Positions 28,834 to 38,076 of a DNA stretch of 64,000 nt are shown here, in pieces. Origin of the DNA: JAEVLT01 sp044598425 (GTDB lineage Bacteria > Bacillota > Bacilli > Bacillales > Cytobacillaceae); the NCBI GenBank assembly GCA_044598425.1, contig CP172536.1, positions 3,472,001-3,536,000 of the forward strand, read 5' to 3'. Position 1 is the first letter of the stretch. Each line of letters starts with the position of its first letter. A program made the translations under genes and the position numbers. Below the pieces are notes generated by a model. It ran no database searches, had not been told where the DNA came from, and saw only the letters and a program-made list of their open reading frames with translations.

Positions 28834-30144
28834 TTATGCATTTAAGTCAGAAACGAGAGGCTGAACCTCTGTGTAGATCTCTTCCACTTCGTTTACGCGC
28901 TCGATGTCCGCGCCAAGGGCTGCCAATTTCTCATGGAAATTGACATAGCCGCGGTCAAGATGTTTAAGCTCGGTGACGCGCGTCATTCCTTTTGCTACGA
29001 GACCGGTTAAAATCAGTGCTGCCGCTGCACGCAAATCGGTTGCCGCAACTTCAGCGCCTTGCAAATTAGAAGGACCGTTTAAAATAACAGAGCGCCCTTC
29101 AATTTTAATATCGGCATTCATGCGGCGAAATTCTTCGACATGCATAAAGCGGTTCTCGAAAACCGTCTCGGTGATCATGCTTGTGCCTTCTGCACGGAGC
29201 AAGAGAGCCATCATCTGCGATTGCATATCCGTTGGAAAACCGGGATGCGGCATCGTTTTGATATCGACTGCTTTTAGACGTTCCGGACCAATGACGCGAA
29301 TGCCTTCCTCATCTTCGAGGACGGTCACGCCCATCTCTTGCATTTTGGCGATTAAAGAAGATAAATGTTCAGGTACAGCGCCTTTAACAAGCACATTTCC
29401 GCCTGTAATCGCAGCCGCAACCATGAAGGTGCCTGCTTCGATGCGGTCAGGAATAATTGCATGATCAGTGCCAAATAATACATTGACACCTTCAATGCGA
29501 ATCGTGCCGGTTCCAGCACCTTTTACATTGGCACCCATTTTATTTAAAAGATTGGCAAGATCGACAATTTCAGGTTCTTTTGCAACGTTTTCGATGATGG
29601 TCGTTCCTTCCGCAAGTGTGGCGGCCATCATGATGTTTTCAGTTGCCCCTACGCTTGGAAAGTCTAAATAAATTTTGGCACCTCTTAAGCGGCCGTTTAC
29701 TTCCGCTTCAATAAAGCCATTTCCTACTTTCACCTTGGCACCCATTGCTTCAAATCCCTTGAGATGCTGGTCAATAGGCCGGGATCCAATAGCACAGCCG
29801 CCGGGCAGCGCAACCCGGGCACGCCCATTACGGGCAAGTAAAGATCCCATAACAAGAACAGAAGCGCGCATTTTTCGAACGTATTCAAAAGGCGCTTCTT
29901 CATTTAACTCTCTGGATGCATCTACCACTACTGTATTGTTTTCAAATACGACTTCAGCGTTTAAGTTCCGTAACACTTCGTTGATCGTGTATACATCGGA
30001 GAGAGTTGGCACATCTCGAATAATTGTTTTTCCATCACTTGCTAATAATGTTGCAGCGATAACAGGCAGCACGGAATTTTTTGCGCCCTCTACTTTTACC
30101 GTACCATATAGCCTTTGTCCGCCGCGGACGATGATCTTTTCCAA
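28834..30144 (-). CDS. murA: UDP-N-acetylglucosamine 1-carboxyvinyltransferase MurA
   Basis: A 436-residue EPSP-fold enzyme of the first committed step of peptidoglycan synthesis, transferring enolpyruvate from PEP to UDP-GlcNAc. The loop Cys (about 117) is in PGGCAIGSRPIDQHL, so fosfomycin could alkylate it; the substrate Lys is in KVEGAKNSVLPVI. Start is TTG 30144 with GGAGGGG before it. It follows ywmB by 32 bp and is probably co-transcribed with it. The position before spoIID identifies it as MurAA, the main isozyme. Confidence 0.95.
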   Translation of the reverse strand: MEKIIVRGGQRLYGTVKVEGAKNSVLPVIAATLLASDGKTIIRDVPTLSDVYTINEVLRNLNAEVVFENNTVVVDASRELNEEAPFEYVRKMRASVLVMGSLLARNGRARVALPGGCAIGSRPIDQHLKGFEAMGAKVKVGNGFIEAEVNGRLRGAKIYLDFPSVGATENIMMAATLAEGTTIIENVAKEPEIVDLANLLNKMGANVKGAGTGTIRIEGVNVLFGTDHAIIPDRIEAGTFMVAAAITGGNVLVKGAVPEHLSSLIAKMQEMGVTVLEDEEGIRVIGPERLKAVDIKTMPHPGFPTDMQSQMMALLLRAEGTSMITETVFENRFMHVEEFRRMNADIKIEGRSVILNGPSNLQGAEVAATDLRAAAALILTGLVAKGMTRVTELKHLDRGYVNFHEKLAALGADIERVNEVEEIYTEVQPLVSDLNA

Positions 30145-30176
30145 GAGTATTCCCCTCCGCGTCCATTTTCTCTATA

Positions 30177-30929
30177 TTAATATTCAATCGTTATGATTGG
30201 TGTGCCAACTACAATGGTAGTCTTTGCGCCCAATCCTTCTCGGCGTAGTCCAATTTGTAAGTTCATGTTGTCAGTTTTTGTTTTGATTGATTCTTTAAAT
30301 AGCGGCGAATAGGCCGATACTGACATGAAATTATCCTCTTTTAACGCTTCGATTTCTTTTGCTTGAAAACGTTTCGTCAAGTTGTTGACCATTTTTGGCA
30401 AAACCGTATCCATCTTATCACTGATTTCGCCTTTGATACAAGAAAAAATTGTCGGTTTCCCAAGAAATATGTCGGTTAGCCTATTTTTGTATTGTCTTGT
30501 GGTAAAAAAGGACTCTGTCTGCTTTGTCCACTGTTTCCCGCTGACACCATATACTATATACGTGTAGGTAGGACCGTTTGTGTGGGTTGTCAGAATCTGA
30601 AGCATTTCTTTGTGGTTGTTAGAAGTTGGAGATACTGCCGTGACTTCCCATTTTTGGCTGGTGTTTAACTCGGACCATTTCCAATCTGGAAATTTTCTTT
30701 GAAGCTTGCGCACATATTCCCTTACTTCTTTATCACTTTTTAGGTTCACCGCATGTTCTCTTGCATACAAAGACCAATCTTTGAGCAAAATATTTTCGCC
30801 TTTAAAAACAGATACCATTTTTTGTAAATCGAGCTCTCCGGAAGCTACAGACGTTTTATTCCCAATAAATAAGCTGCTAAAGCCAATCATGATCAAAACA
30901 GTTAAAATAAATGCTATTCTTTTCTTCAT
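30177..30929 (-). CDS. ywmB: YwmB-like secreted protein (TATA-box-binding-like fold)
   Basis: A 250-residue protein with an N-terminal hydrophobic export signal (MKKRIAFILTVLIMIGFSSL) and a beta-rich mature part ending IGLRREGLGAKTTIVVGTPI. This end and the location upstream of murA match YwmB of B. subtilis, of unknown function. The ATG at 30929 is taken because MKKR plus hydrophobic stretch is a normal signal and AAGGGAG lies upstream; the frame is open 23 codons further. One Cys in the mature region (IFSCIKGEI). Confidence 0.82.
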   Translation of the reverse strand: MKKRIAFILTVLIMIGFSSLFIGNKTSVASGELDLQKMVSVFKGENILLKDWSLYAREHAVNLKSDKEVREYVRKLQRKFPDWKWSELNTSQKWEVTAVSPTSNNHKEMLQILTTHTNGPTYTYIVYGVSGKQWTKQTESFFTTRQYKNRLTDIFLGKPTIFSCIKGEISDKMDTVLPKMVNNLTKRFQAKEIEALKEDNFMSVSAYSPLFKESIKTKTDNMNLQIGLRREGLGAKTTIVVGTPIITIEY

Positions 30930-31114
30930 CTCTTTACACTCTCCCTTACTACCATTGTTACCAAGGAGAAGGGGAGCATACTTGGGAATTGTCGTCACAT
31001 TTTGACATTTTCGTTTAAAGTATAACCTGTTTATTCATGTAAAGCCTTAAGCTGCTTTTCCACACAAAATGAATTGTACTTAAAAAGTCAACAAATTAGA
31101 ACATGTATGAAGAC

Positions 31115-31372
31115 CTAAATTTTTTCCATTCGTATGTACTGCATGATTAATGGCAGCTGCCTGGACCATTGCAAATAATCAAGGAAAAAGTTACTAACAG
31201 ATGAACCAATGACAATGGCCAATAATATATATAACAGTCGTGCCTGAAATACACGGTTTGGCCGCAGCAGTTTTTCAAGCTGAATTGCCTGCAAAGCCCA
31301 CCAAGCGATCGCAATAAACACTAGATGCGAGAGTATGCTTAATAGGGCTTGCTGCCCAAAATCATTTATCAT
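31115..31372 (-). CDS. ywzB: DUF1146 small membrane protein YwzB
   Basis: An 85-residue protein with two membrane helices (LLSILSHLVFIAIAWWALQA and LLYILLAIVIGSSVSNFFLD) joined by a basic loop (LEKLLRPNRVFQ). The family sits next to ywmB or the atp operon in Bacillaceae and is of unknown function. A small membrane protein in this context might serve the respiratory or ATPase complexes, but nothing in the sequence shows this. Confidence 0.85.
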   Translation of the reverse strand: MINDFGQQALLSILSHLVFIAIAWWALQAIQLEKLLRPNRVFQARLLYILLAIVIGSSVSNFFLDYLQWSRQLPLIMQYIRMEKI

Positions 31373-31512
31373 CCTGTCACCTCACTTTTTTTCACAACAT
31401 GAATATTCTACCACATTGATGCGTTAAAAGCAGATTTGAAAGTAAAATTTTTGCAGGAAAATTTAGGGGAGGGAGCGGGCTTAAAATCATTATTCAATCT
31501 AATTTTGTTGAC

Positions 31513-31603
31513 AGCTTCGGTCTTTTTAAGGTTTGGCGGAATTCCTCGGCTTTTTGGCGCAATTAAGTTGGAGTTTGGCGGAATCCCCCGCGAATAGGCG
31601 AGA
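31513..31603. repeat. Phased repeat, GGCG every 20-21 bp
   Basis: TTTGGCGGAATTCC, TTTTTGGCGCAATT, TTTGGCGGAATCCC and ATAGGCG place GGCG at 31535, 31556, 31577 and 31597. TTTGGCGGAATTCC is the reverse complement of the core at 22155-22255. Confidence 0.8.
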
Positions 31604-31632
31604 AAAAGTACTTCAGCGGCATTAATGCCTTG

Positions 31633-31670
31633 GCAAAAAAAACAGAGGACAGCTGCGCTACCCTCTGTTA
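31633..31670 (-). terminator. Terminator of the nuo operon
   Basis: ACAGAGG and CCTCTGT arms with the inner AGCGCAGCT, followed by TTTTTTTT on the minus strand. Confidence 0.85.
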
Positions 31671-31722
31671 CGTTATTTTACCCCTTTACTTACCGCTTTC
31701 CCCAAACATGATCCTGCCCCAA

Positions 31723-33237
31723 TTACTTCAAGAAATCTTGGAACTGGTTAAAATGGTTGTGGAGGAAATCAAGTGCGCTGTTTGGCGCGATTCCGAGCAA
31801 TACCGTCGCAATGACGGAAACGATGATGACAAAAAGTATTCCAAATGGGATATCGAATTTCGAATCGTCGCTTGCCGGACGAAAAAATATTTGCGTTAAA
31901 ACGCCGAAATAATAGAAATACGAAACAACCGTTGTCGCAATCATCACCGATGCCAAAACATAATGGGCGTTCGGATCGATAAATGCTCCGATAAAAATAT
32001 TTAATTTTCCAATGAATCCGGCTGTTCCCGGGAAGCCAGCCAAGGAAAGAATGAAAATCCCCATTGCCACAGCAAGTGCCGGCGACCGGCGGTACAGCCC
32101 GGCAAAATCAGCAATTTTTTCAGAACCGGCTTTTGCTGAAATCAATTGGATCACCGCAAAGGCTCCGAGGTTCATAAATAAATAGGCGATTAAGTAAAAC
32201 CAAATCGAATCAAACATGAAATAATTCATCGTTGCCAGTGCCACTAAAATATAACCCGCATGGGAAATGCTTGAGTAGGCAAACATTCTTTTAATGTTTG
32301 TCTGTCTCAGGGCAATCACGTTACCAATAATCATTGTCGCCCCGGCGATGAAGGCAATATAGTTTTGCATTTTCAGCAAGATCGGATCCGTTCCCATACC
32401 AGATGTTACGGCCATGCCGAATACGGATAAAAGAATCCGGATGACAATCACAAACCCGGCTGTTTTGGAAACAACACTTAAGAAAGCTGTTACCGGCATT
32501 GGAGCCCCGTGATAAACGTCCGGAGCCCACATATGGAACGGTGCAGCAGCCAGTTTAAACGACAGGCCCACTAAAATCATCAAGAAGGCCAAACTAAGCA
32601 AGTATACGTGCTGCGGGCTGGATAATGTCTGCAAACTGGCGACCATATCCTTTAAATTGGTCGTTCCGGTCAACCCGTATACGTAGCTCATCCCAAACAG
32701 CGTGATCGCGGTGGAAATCCCGCCATTAATAACGTACTTCATCGCTGATTCATTTGACTGAAGTTGATGCTTGCGGATTCCAGCTAAAATATAAGATGAA
32801 ATCGACAGCAGTTCTAGACCAACAAACAACGTAATTAAATCGCCGCTTGAAGCCATCATCATCGCACCAAGCAATGCTGTCAAAAACAAGTAGTAAAATT
32901 CCCCGCGGTATTCCTCGAGCCCATCCTTTCCCTCATAGCTGATCGCCAGGAAGAGCACTAAAGCGGAACCGCCAAGCAAAAGAAACTTAAAAGCCTTCGC
33001 AAATGAATCGAGACGGAACGTATCGTACAGAATAGAGGTTACTCCGGTATCGACCATGCCTGCGAGTGAGATGATCGCAGCAAATATACCGGCAATTCCA
33101 ATCCAGCCAAGAACTTTTCGATCCATTTTTTTCGGCATAAATAAATCCATTAAACAAAGAAGCGAAGCGACACCAAGGATGATGAACTCCGGTGCCATTA
33201 CACCCCACTTAAACGATTGTAATGTATGAAAATCCAT
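31723..33237 (-). CDS. nuoN: NADH-quinone oxidoreductase subunit N
   Basis: A 504-residue antiporter-like membrane subunit of complex I with about 14 helices. Typical segments: LFVGLELLSISSYILAGIRK, the trans-helix MLIVLVGLSFKLAAAPFHMW-type stretch with AAPFHMWAPDVYHGAP, and YSSISHAGYILVAL. It carries one of the proton channels of the membrane arm. Last gene of the operon, seven bases after nuoM, followed by a strong terminator. Confidence 0.95.
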   Translation of the reverse strand: MDFHTLQSFKWGVMAPEFIILGVASLLCLMDLFMPKKMDRKVLGWIGIAGIFAAIISLAGMVDTGVTSILYDTFRLDSFAKAFKFLLLGGSALVLFLAISYEGKDGLEEYRGEFYYLFLTALLGAMMMASSGDLITLFVGLELLSISSYILAGIRKHQLQSNESAMKYVINGGISTAITLFGMSYVYGLTGTTNLKDMVASLQTLSSPQHVYLLSLAFLMILVGLSFKLAAAPFHMWAPDVYHGAPMPVTAFLSVVSKTAGFVIVIRILLSVFGMAVTSGMGTDPILLKMQNYIAFIAGATMIIGNVIALRQTNIKRMFAYSSISHAGYILVALATMNYFMFDSIWFYLIAYLFMNLGAFAVIQLISAKAGSEKIADFAGLYRRSPALAVAMGIFILSLAGFPGTAGFIGKLNIFIGAFIDPNAHYVLASVMIATTVVSYFYYFGVLTQIFFRPASDDSKFDIPFGILFVIIVSVIATVLLGIAPNSALDFLHNHFNQFQDFLK

Positions 33238-33243
33238 TTTTCA

Positions 33244-34752
33244 TCACCCTCCTAACCCAAGCAGTGTGGCATGAAGTGGTGAACTTAAAACACTTGGGTA
33301 AACACCGATCAATACAATCAGGAGCATCAGTACAACCACTGGAACAAACTCGACTCCTTTTAAGTCAAGAACGCCAGTAAAATCACGCTCGGCTTTTCCG
33401 AACGTAATTCCAAGAACCGCCCTTAACAGATAGGCAGCGGTCAAGATGATTCCAAGTGTACCGACGGCGGCAATAACCGGCATTTCTTTAAATAAGCCAA
33501 AGAAGGCCATAAATTCACTGACAAAGCCAGACATTCCCGGCAAGCCAAGTGAGGCCATTGCTCCAGCAAGCAAGAAGCCTGCTGCAAGCGGCATCCCTTT
33601 CGCCATTCCCCCCAAATTGGCAATAAACGATGTATCCGTCCGCTCATAAAAGGCGCCAACGAGGAAGAAGAGTAGTGCCGAAATTAAGCCGTGTGAAATC
33701 ATTTGAAAAATGGCTCCCTGGATTCCTGCTTCATTCAAGGCCGCAAGCCCCATGAGCACGATTCCCATATGGGAAATCGATGAATAGGCAAGAACCATTT
33801 TAAAATCGGTTTGAATAAATGCTAAGAATGCACCGTAAAGCAAATTGATTACGCCAAGAACGGCGAGCAAAACAGCGATCGCTTTAAACTGTTCAGGAAA
33901 GATTCCCAAACCGAAGCGGATGATACCGTAAGCGCCAATTTTTAAAAGAATGCCTGAGTGGATCATAACGATTGGCGGCGGTGCTTGGACGTGAACTTTT
34001 AACATCCAGCTGTGCAGCGGGAAAATCGGCAACTTGACGCCGAAAGCGATCAGCAAAGCGATGAGCAGACCGAATTTTGCTCCCTTGGACAGCGGTGCAA
34101 TCAGCTGAACATTTTGACCATTGATAAAATGTGTTAGCAAATCAATGTTCGTTGTTCCCGTACGGGCAAATAGAACCATAATGACTATTAACAGAATAGC
34201 CGAACCTAGTCCGTTGTAAATTAAAAAGCTAAATGCCGCTTTCTCTTTTTCAAAATACCCCCATTTACCGATTAAGAAAAAGGTTGGAATGAGCGTTACT
34301 TCAAAAAAGATGAAGAATAGAATCAAGTTTTGCGCCGTGAAAACACCAAGCATGCCAGTCTCTAAAATCAGAAACAGCATGAAATAGCCTTTCCACTCTT
34401 TTTTAATCCGTATCGAGGCGATAGCTGCCAAAGTGGCAACAACAGCTGTTAGCACGATTAATACAAGCGACAAACCATTCAGACCCAGTTCGTAATACAC
34501 CGAAAATAATCGTTTGTCGACATCCTTGAAGCCGCCAAACTGAATCCACGGTTTTGCCACGGAAAAATCATTCAAATTTTTCCCGGCAAGGTAATGAAAG
34601 TATGCTGCAAATGCTAAAACCAAGGCTGGCAGCGTGGCTAAAAAGCCGACCAGTTTAATCGTTTTTTCCTGATGCTTCGCCATAAACGCTAAAATCACAA
34701 CACCGAGTAAAGGGGAGAATACCAAGACTGTCAGTACCCATGATAAACTCAT
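33244..34752 (-). CDS. nuoM: NADH-quinone oxidoreductase subunit M
   Basis: A 502-residue antiporter-like subunit. Landmarks: FFIFFEVTLIPTFFLIGKWG, KLPIFPLHSWMLKVHVQAPP with the channel Lys, and LAYSSISHMGIVLMGLAALN. It forms the second proton channel of the membrane arm and contacts NuoL. Its start overlaps the end of nuoL by four bases, so the two are translationally coupled. Confidence 0.95.
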   Translation of the reverse strand: MSLSWVLTVLVFSPLLGVVILAFMAKHQEKTIKLVGFLATLPALVLAFAAYFHYLAGKNLNDFSVAKPWIQFGGFKDVDKRLFSVYYELGLNGLSLVLIVLTAVVATLAAIASIRIKKEWKGYFMLFLILETGMLGVFTAQNLILFFIFFEVTLIPTFFLIGKWGYFEKEKAAFSFLIYNGLGSAILLIVIMVLFARTGTTNIDLLTHFINGQNVQLIAPLSKGAKFGLLIALLIAFGVKLPIFPLHSWMLKVHVQAPPPIVMIHSGILLKIGAYGIIRFGLGIFPEQFKAIAVLLAVLGVINLLYGAFLAFIQTDFKMVLAYSSISHMGIVLMGLAALNEAGIQGAIFQMISHGLISALLFFLVGAFYERTDTSFIANLGGMAKGMPLAAGFLLAGAMASLGLPGMSGFVSEFMAFFGLFKEMPVIAAVGTLGIILTAAYLLRAVLGITFGKAERDFTGVLDLKGVEFVPVVVLMLLIVLIGVYPSVLSSPLHATLLGLGG

Positions 34753-36617
34753 TTTAAGTACCCCCCTGTCAATGCAAATATAACAGCTAGAACGGCAAGG
34801 CCGAGGAAAGCCATTGCCCCATATGTCTGAACCTGTCCGGTTTGCAGTTTTGAACCTGATTTGCCAAGTACCTGCACAAACCCGACGACACCTTTGACAA
34901 TCCCTTCAACAAGGAATACATCAATAAAGCGCAGGAAGTAACTGAAGCCTTTCATCAAGTTCACAACGGTGAGTTGATAAAATTCATCTACATAATATTT
35001 GTTGTACAAAATGGAATGCAGCCTATCTCCGCTGCCGCTTAACCAGCTGCGGGACAGCGAACGTTTTCCGTACATCAGCCAGGCAAGGTAGATGCCGAGC
35101 AAAGAAACGATTGTTGCAGCTGCCATGATCCAAGCAGGCGCTTCTGCATGCTGAACGAGCGCTTCGTTTCCTTTTGTCAGCCAATCGCCGAGGAATGTGC
35201 CAAACCATGGTGTATTCACATAACCGACAACAACAGCAAGAATGCCAAGAACAATCATCGGAAAGGTCATCGATGCTGGCGACTCATGAACACTTTTCAT
35301 TTCACTTCTTGCTTCACCAGTAAATACCATAAAGAACAGGCGGAACATGTAGAAAGCGGTAAAGAACGCCGCAATCAGGGCGAGCAGGAATAGAATCGGA
35401 TGACCGCTTTCCCAGGCCGCTGCAAGAATTTCATCCTTACTGAAAAATCCGGATAAAAGCGGTACACCGCTGATGGCAAGTGTGCCAATTAGAAATATTG
35501 GTCCGGTTATGCGCAGTTTTTTCCATAACCCACCCATTTTTTCAATGTCTTGATTACCTCCAACTGCATGAATCACGCTTCCTGCAGCCAGGAATAGCAA
35601 TGCTTTGAAAAAAGCATGGGTCATTAAATGGAAGACGCCAGCAACATAGCCTGCAGATCCGAGCGCCAGCATCATGTAGCCGAGCTGGCTGACGGTTGAG
35701 TATGCGAGTACTCGTTTAATATCGGTTTGCACAAGCCCGATGCTTGCGGCAAAAATGGCCGTAAACGCTCCGATCACGGCGATCGTGAATAAGGCCGTTT
35801 TGCTTGCAAGGAACAGCGGAAACAGAGCCGCTACCAAGTAGACACCGGCAGCTACCATTGTTGCGGCGTGGATTAACGCCGAAACTGGAGTTGGACCTTC
35901 CATCGCGTCCGGAAGCCATGTGTGAAGCGGAAATTGACCGGACTTACCAACAGCCCCGATAAAAATCAAGATGGCGATCAATGTAATCATGGATTGTGAA
36001 ACCGCACCACTGTCTACCACTTTAAAAATTTCGCTATATTCAAAACTTTTTGTTTGCCAGAATAAGAGAATCATGCCGATAAACAGGCCGACGTCGCCAA
36101 TCCGCGTCATAATGAACGCTTTTTGGGCGGCAGCCTTTGCTTCTTCTTTGTAAAAATAAAAGCCGATTAACAGGAAAGAACCAAGGCCAACCAGTTCCCA
36201 GAAAATATACGTTTGCAAAAGGTTGGGTGAAATTACAAGCCCGAGCATCCCGAACGTAAACAATCCCAGATAGGCATAAAAGACCGGGAATCGCTCGTCG
36301 CCATGCATATAACCTTTCGAGTAAGTATGTACCAAGAAACTTACGAGCGATACAATAAACAGCATTAATGCATTTAATTGATTCACTTCAAAACCCGCTG
36401 TTAAATGAAGATCTCCTATTGTGAGCCAGTCGGCTTTTGCTTGGTAATTCGGAGCAGAAAACCGCTCAAAAAGTACCAATATCGAGTAGATAAGTGCGGC
36501 AAGCGTGAGGAAAATCCCCACAAATGCACTTGCCTCCTTTAGCCGCTTACCAAATAGAAGAAGGATCAAAAACGATAATAGCGGGAAAAGCGGTATGATC
36601 CATGCAGATTCCATCAT
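34749..36617 (-). CDS. nuoL: NADH-quinone oxidoreductase subunit L
   Basis: A 622-residue antiporter-like subunit with about 15-16 helices, including FPLHTWLPDAMEGPTPVSAL and YSTVSQLGYMMLALGSAGYV, and the C-terminal extension that carries the long lateral helix along the membrane arm. Start ATG 36617 has GGGG nine bases upstream; a GTG two codons earlier is too close to it. The 160-bp gap to nuoK upstream is the largest in the operon and contains the tail of a family A repeat. Confidence 0.94.
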   Translation of the reverse strand: MMESAWIIPLFPLLSFLILLLFGKRLKEASAFVGIFLTLAALIYSILVLFERFSAPNYQAKADWLTIGDLHLTAGFEVNQLNALMLFIVSLVSFLVHTYSKGYMHGDERFPVFYAYLGLFTFGMLGLVISPNLLQTYIFWELVGLGSFLLIGFYFYKEEAKAAAQKAFIMTRIGDVGLFIGMILLFWQTKSFEYSEIFKVVDSGAVSQSMITLIAILIFIGAVGKSGQFPLHTWLPDAMEGPTPVSALIHAATMVAAGVYLVAALFPLFLASKTALFTIAVIGAFTAIFAASIGLVQTDIKRVLAYSTVSQLGYMMLALGSAGYVAGVFHLMTHAFFKALLFLAAGSVIHAVGGNQDIEKMGGLWKKLRITGPIFLIGTLAISGVPLLSGFFSKDEILAAAWESGHPILFLLALIAAFFTAFYMFRLFFMVFTGEARSEMKSVHESPASMTFPMIVLGILAVVVGYVNTPWFGTFLGDWLTKGNEALVQHAEAPAWIMAAATIVSLLGIYLAWLMYGKRSLSRSWLSGSGDRLHSILYNKYYVDEFYQLTVVNLMKGFSYFLRFIDVFLVEGIVKGVVGFVQVLGKSGSKLQTGQVQTYGAMAFLGLAVLAVIFALTGGYLK

Positions 36618-36634
36618 TATCACTATCCCCTTTT

Positions 36635-36653
36635 TTAGCTAATCAGAATTTAT
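36635..36653 (-). repeat. Isolated tail of the family A element inside the nuo operon
   Basis: TTTAGCTAATCAGAATTTAT is identical to the tail of family A copy 3. The surrounding 36624-36779 gap also contains TTTTCGCGGAATATTTTCGC. Confidence 0.6.
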
Positions 36654-36779
36654 CACCTTAAATTCTGTGACGGTGCCATTGTTTTGCCGATGTGGCTCAC
36701 CTTTTTTCGCGGAATATTTTCGCGCGTACCTCTTAAGCTCCCGGACGGTATGAATGCGGCCACGTTTTAGGCCATTTTG

Positions 36780-37094
36780 TTAATGTTTCAGCGTATCCAT
36801 CTCATCAATATTAACCGTTTTGCGGTTGCGGTACAGCGAGATTAAAATCGCCAGGCCGACAGCCGCTTCTGCTGCTGCTACCGTAATCGCAAACAGAGCG
36901 AAAATCTGGCCGGTAATCGATGGAGTGATTCCATATTTGCTAAACGTAACCAGGTTGATGTTCACGGCATTTAGCATTAATTCGATTGAAATCAAAACGA
37001 TTACAGTGTTTCTTTTCGTTAAGGCACCGTACAAGCCGATGCAGAATAAGATCAGCCCGAGCGCTAAGAAGGCTGATGCGGGAATTGAACTCAT
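36780..37094 (-). CDS. nuoK: NADH-quinone oxidoreductase subunit K
   Basis: A 104-residue subunit with three membrane helices (FLALGLILFCIGLYGALTKR, NTVIVLISIELMLNAVNINL with the conserved Glu, and FALFAITVAAAEAAVGLAIL with a second Glu). The buried Glu residues form the link between the quinone site and the antiporter subunits. Overlaps nuoJ by four bases. Confidence 0.95.
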   Translation of the reverse strand: MSSIPASAFLALGLILFCIGLYGALTKRNTVIVLISIELMLNAVNINLVTFSKYGITPSITGQIFALFAITVAAAEAAVGLAILISLYRNRKTVNIDEMDTLKH

Positions 37095-37603
37095 TCCTTA
37101 TTCGCCTCCTTCTCGTCTTTTTTGGCAAGAATAATGGCGCCGACAAGTGCAACCATCAGGAGAACGGAAGTTAATTCGAATGGAATCACAAACTTAGAAT
37201 AAAGGGCTTTACCAATTTGCAGCGTGTTGTTAACATGCAAATTGCTTGCAACCTGCTCGATATCCAGATTGTAAATTCCCATATAAACCGCAAAGGCGAA
37301 GCCGATGACGCCGAGGAGCAATAGCCACTTTCGCCATTTCCCCGTTTGCGCTTCACTTTCATCATCATGTTTTGTCAGCATGATCCCAAACAGCATGATA
37401 ATCGTAATGGCGCCAGAATAAATCAAGATCTGCACCACGGCAACAAATTCGGCTGAAAGCAGGACATAAATGCCGGCGATGCTGACAAACGTGAAGACGA
37501 GCGCGACGACCATATGAACCACTTTTGTTAAATTGATCAGCAACACACCGCCGATAATTGCGACTAAAGCTAGACCCATAAAGGCGATAAATTCTCCCGT
37601 CAT
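37091..37603 (-). CDS. nuoJ: NADH-quinone oxidoreductase subunit J
   Basis: A 170-residue subunit with five helices. VALVFTFVSIAGIYVLLSAE and AVVQILIYSGAITIIMLFGI are the conserved helix pair with the pi-bulge region. The start overlaps the stop of nuoI by four bases. Confidence 0.95.
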   Translation of the reverse strand: MTGEFIAFMGLALVAIIGGVLLINLTKVVHMVVALVFTFVSIAGIYVLLSAEFVAVVQILIYSGAITIIMLFGIMLTKHDDESEAQTGKWRKWLLLLGVIGFAFAVYMGIYNLDIEQVASNLHVNNTLQIGKALYSKFVIPFELTSVLLMVALVGAIILAKKDEKEANKE

Positions 37604-38028
37604 GGTTTATTCACCTTCCGTACATTTTCATCATTTTCATCCAGCCATTCCAAATTTTTAAACAATTGATCGCGGCTATACTCTGCAAGTTCGAAATTGT
37701 TTGTCATAATAATTGCTTCCGTTGGACAAACTTCTGTACACAAATCACAGAGAATACAAATTTCAAAATTGATGTCATAGGTGTCAATAATTTTTCCCTT
37801 TTTGGTTGGATCCGGATGCTTTTTCCCTGTTAAATTGATGCATTCCGTCGGACAAATATTCATGCACTGATTGCACACAATGCACTTTTCCGGGTAAAAT
37901 TTCTGGATTCCGCGAAACCGGTCCGGAAGTGGAAGCGGTTTGTTCGGATAATCATATGTTACTTTTTCCCGTGTTAATTGTTTCAGGGTATACTTCAAGC
38001 CTTTTGCTAAACCAAGCACGTTTTTCAC
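37600..38028 (-). CDS. nuoI: NADH-quinone oxidoreductase subunit I (two 4Fe-4S clusters)
   Basis: A 142-residue ferredoxin-like subunit. CIVCNQCMNICPTECINLT and CILCDLCTEVCPTEAIIMT give two CxxCxxCxxxCP motifs that bind clusters N6a and N6b, passing electrons to NuoB. The N-terminal amphipathic helices anchor it to the membrane arm. It is shorter at the C-terminus than many proteobacterial homologues. In a complex without NuoEFG this could be the entry point for electrons. Confidence 0.95.
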   Translation of the reverse strand: MKNVLGLAKGLKYTLKQLTREKVTYDYPNKPLPLPDRFRGIQKFYPEKCIVCNQCMNICPTECINLTGKKHPDPTKKGKIIDTYDINFEICILCDLCTEVCPTEAIIMTNNFELAEYSRDQLFKNLEWLDENDENVRKVNKP

Positions 38029-38076
38029 CCCTTTTTAAGATGAGAATTTTAACAACTTCCAACAATGTAAAAATTT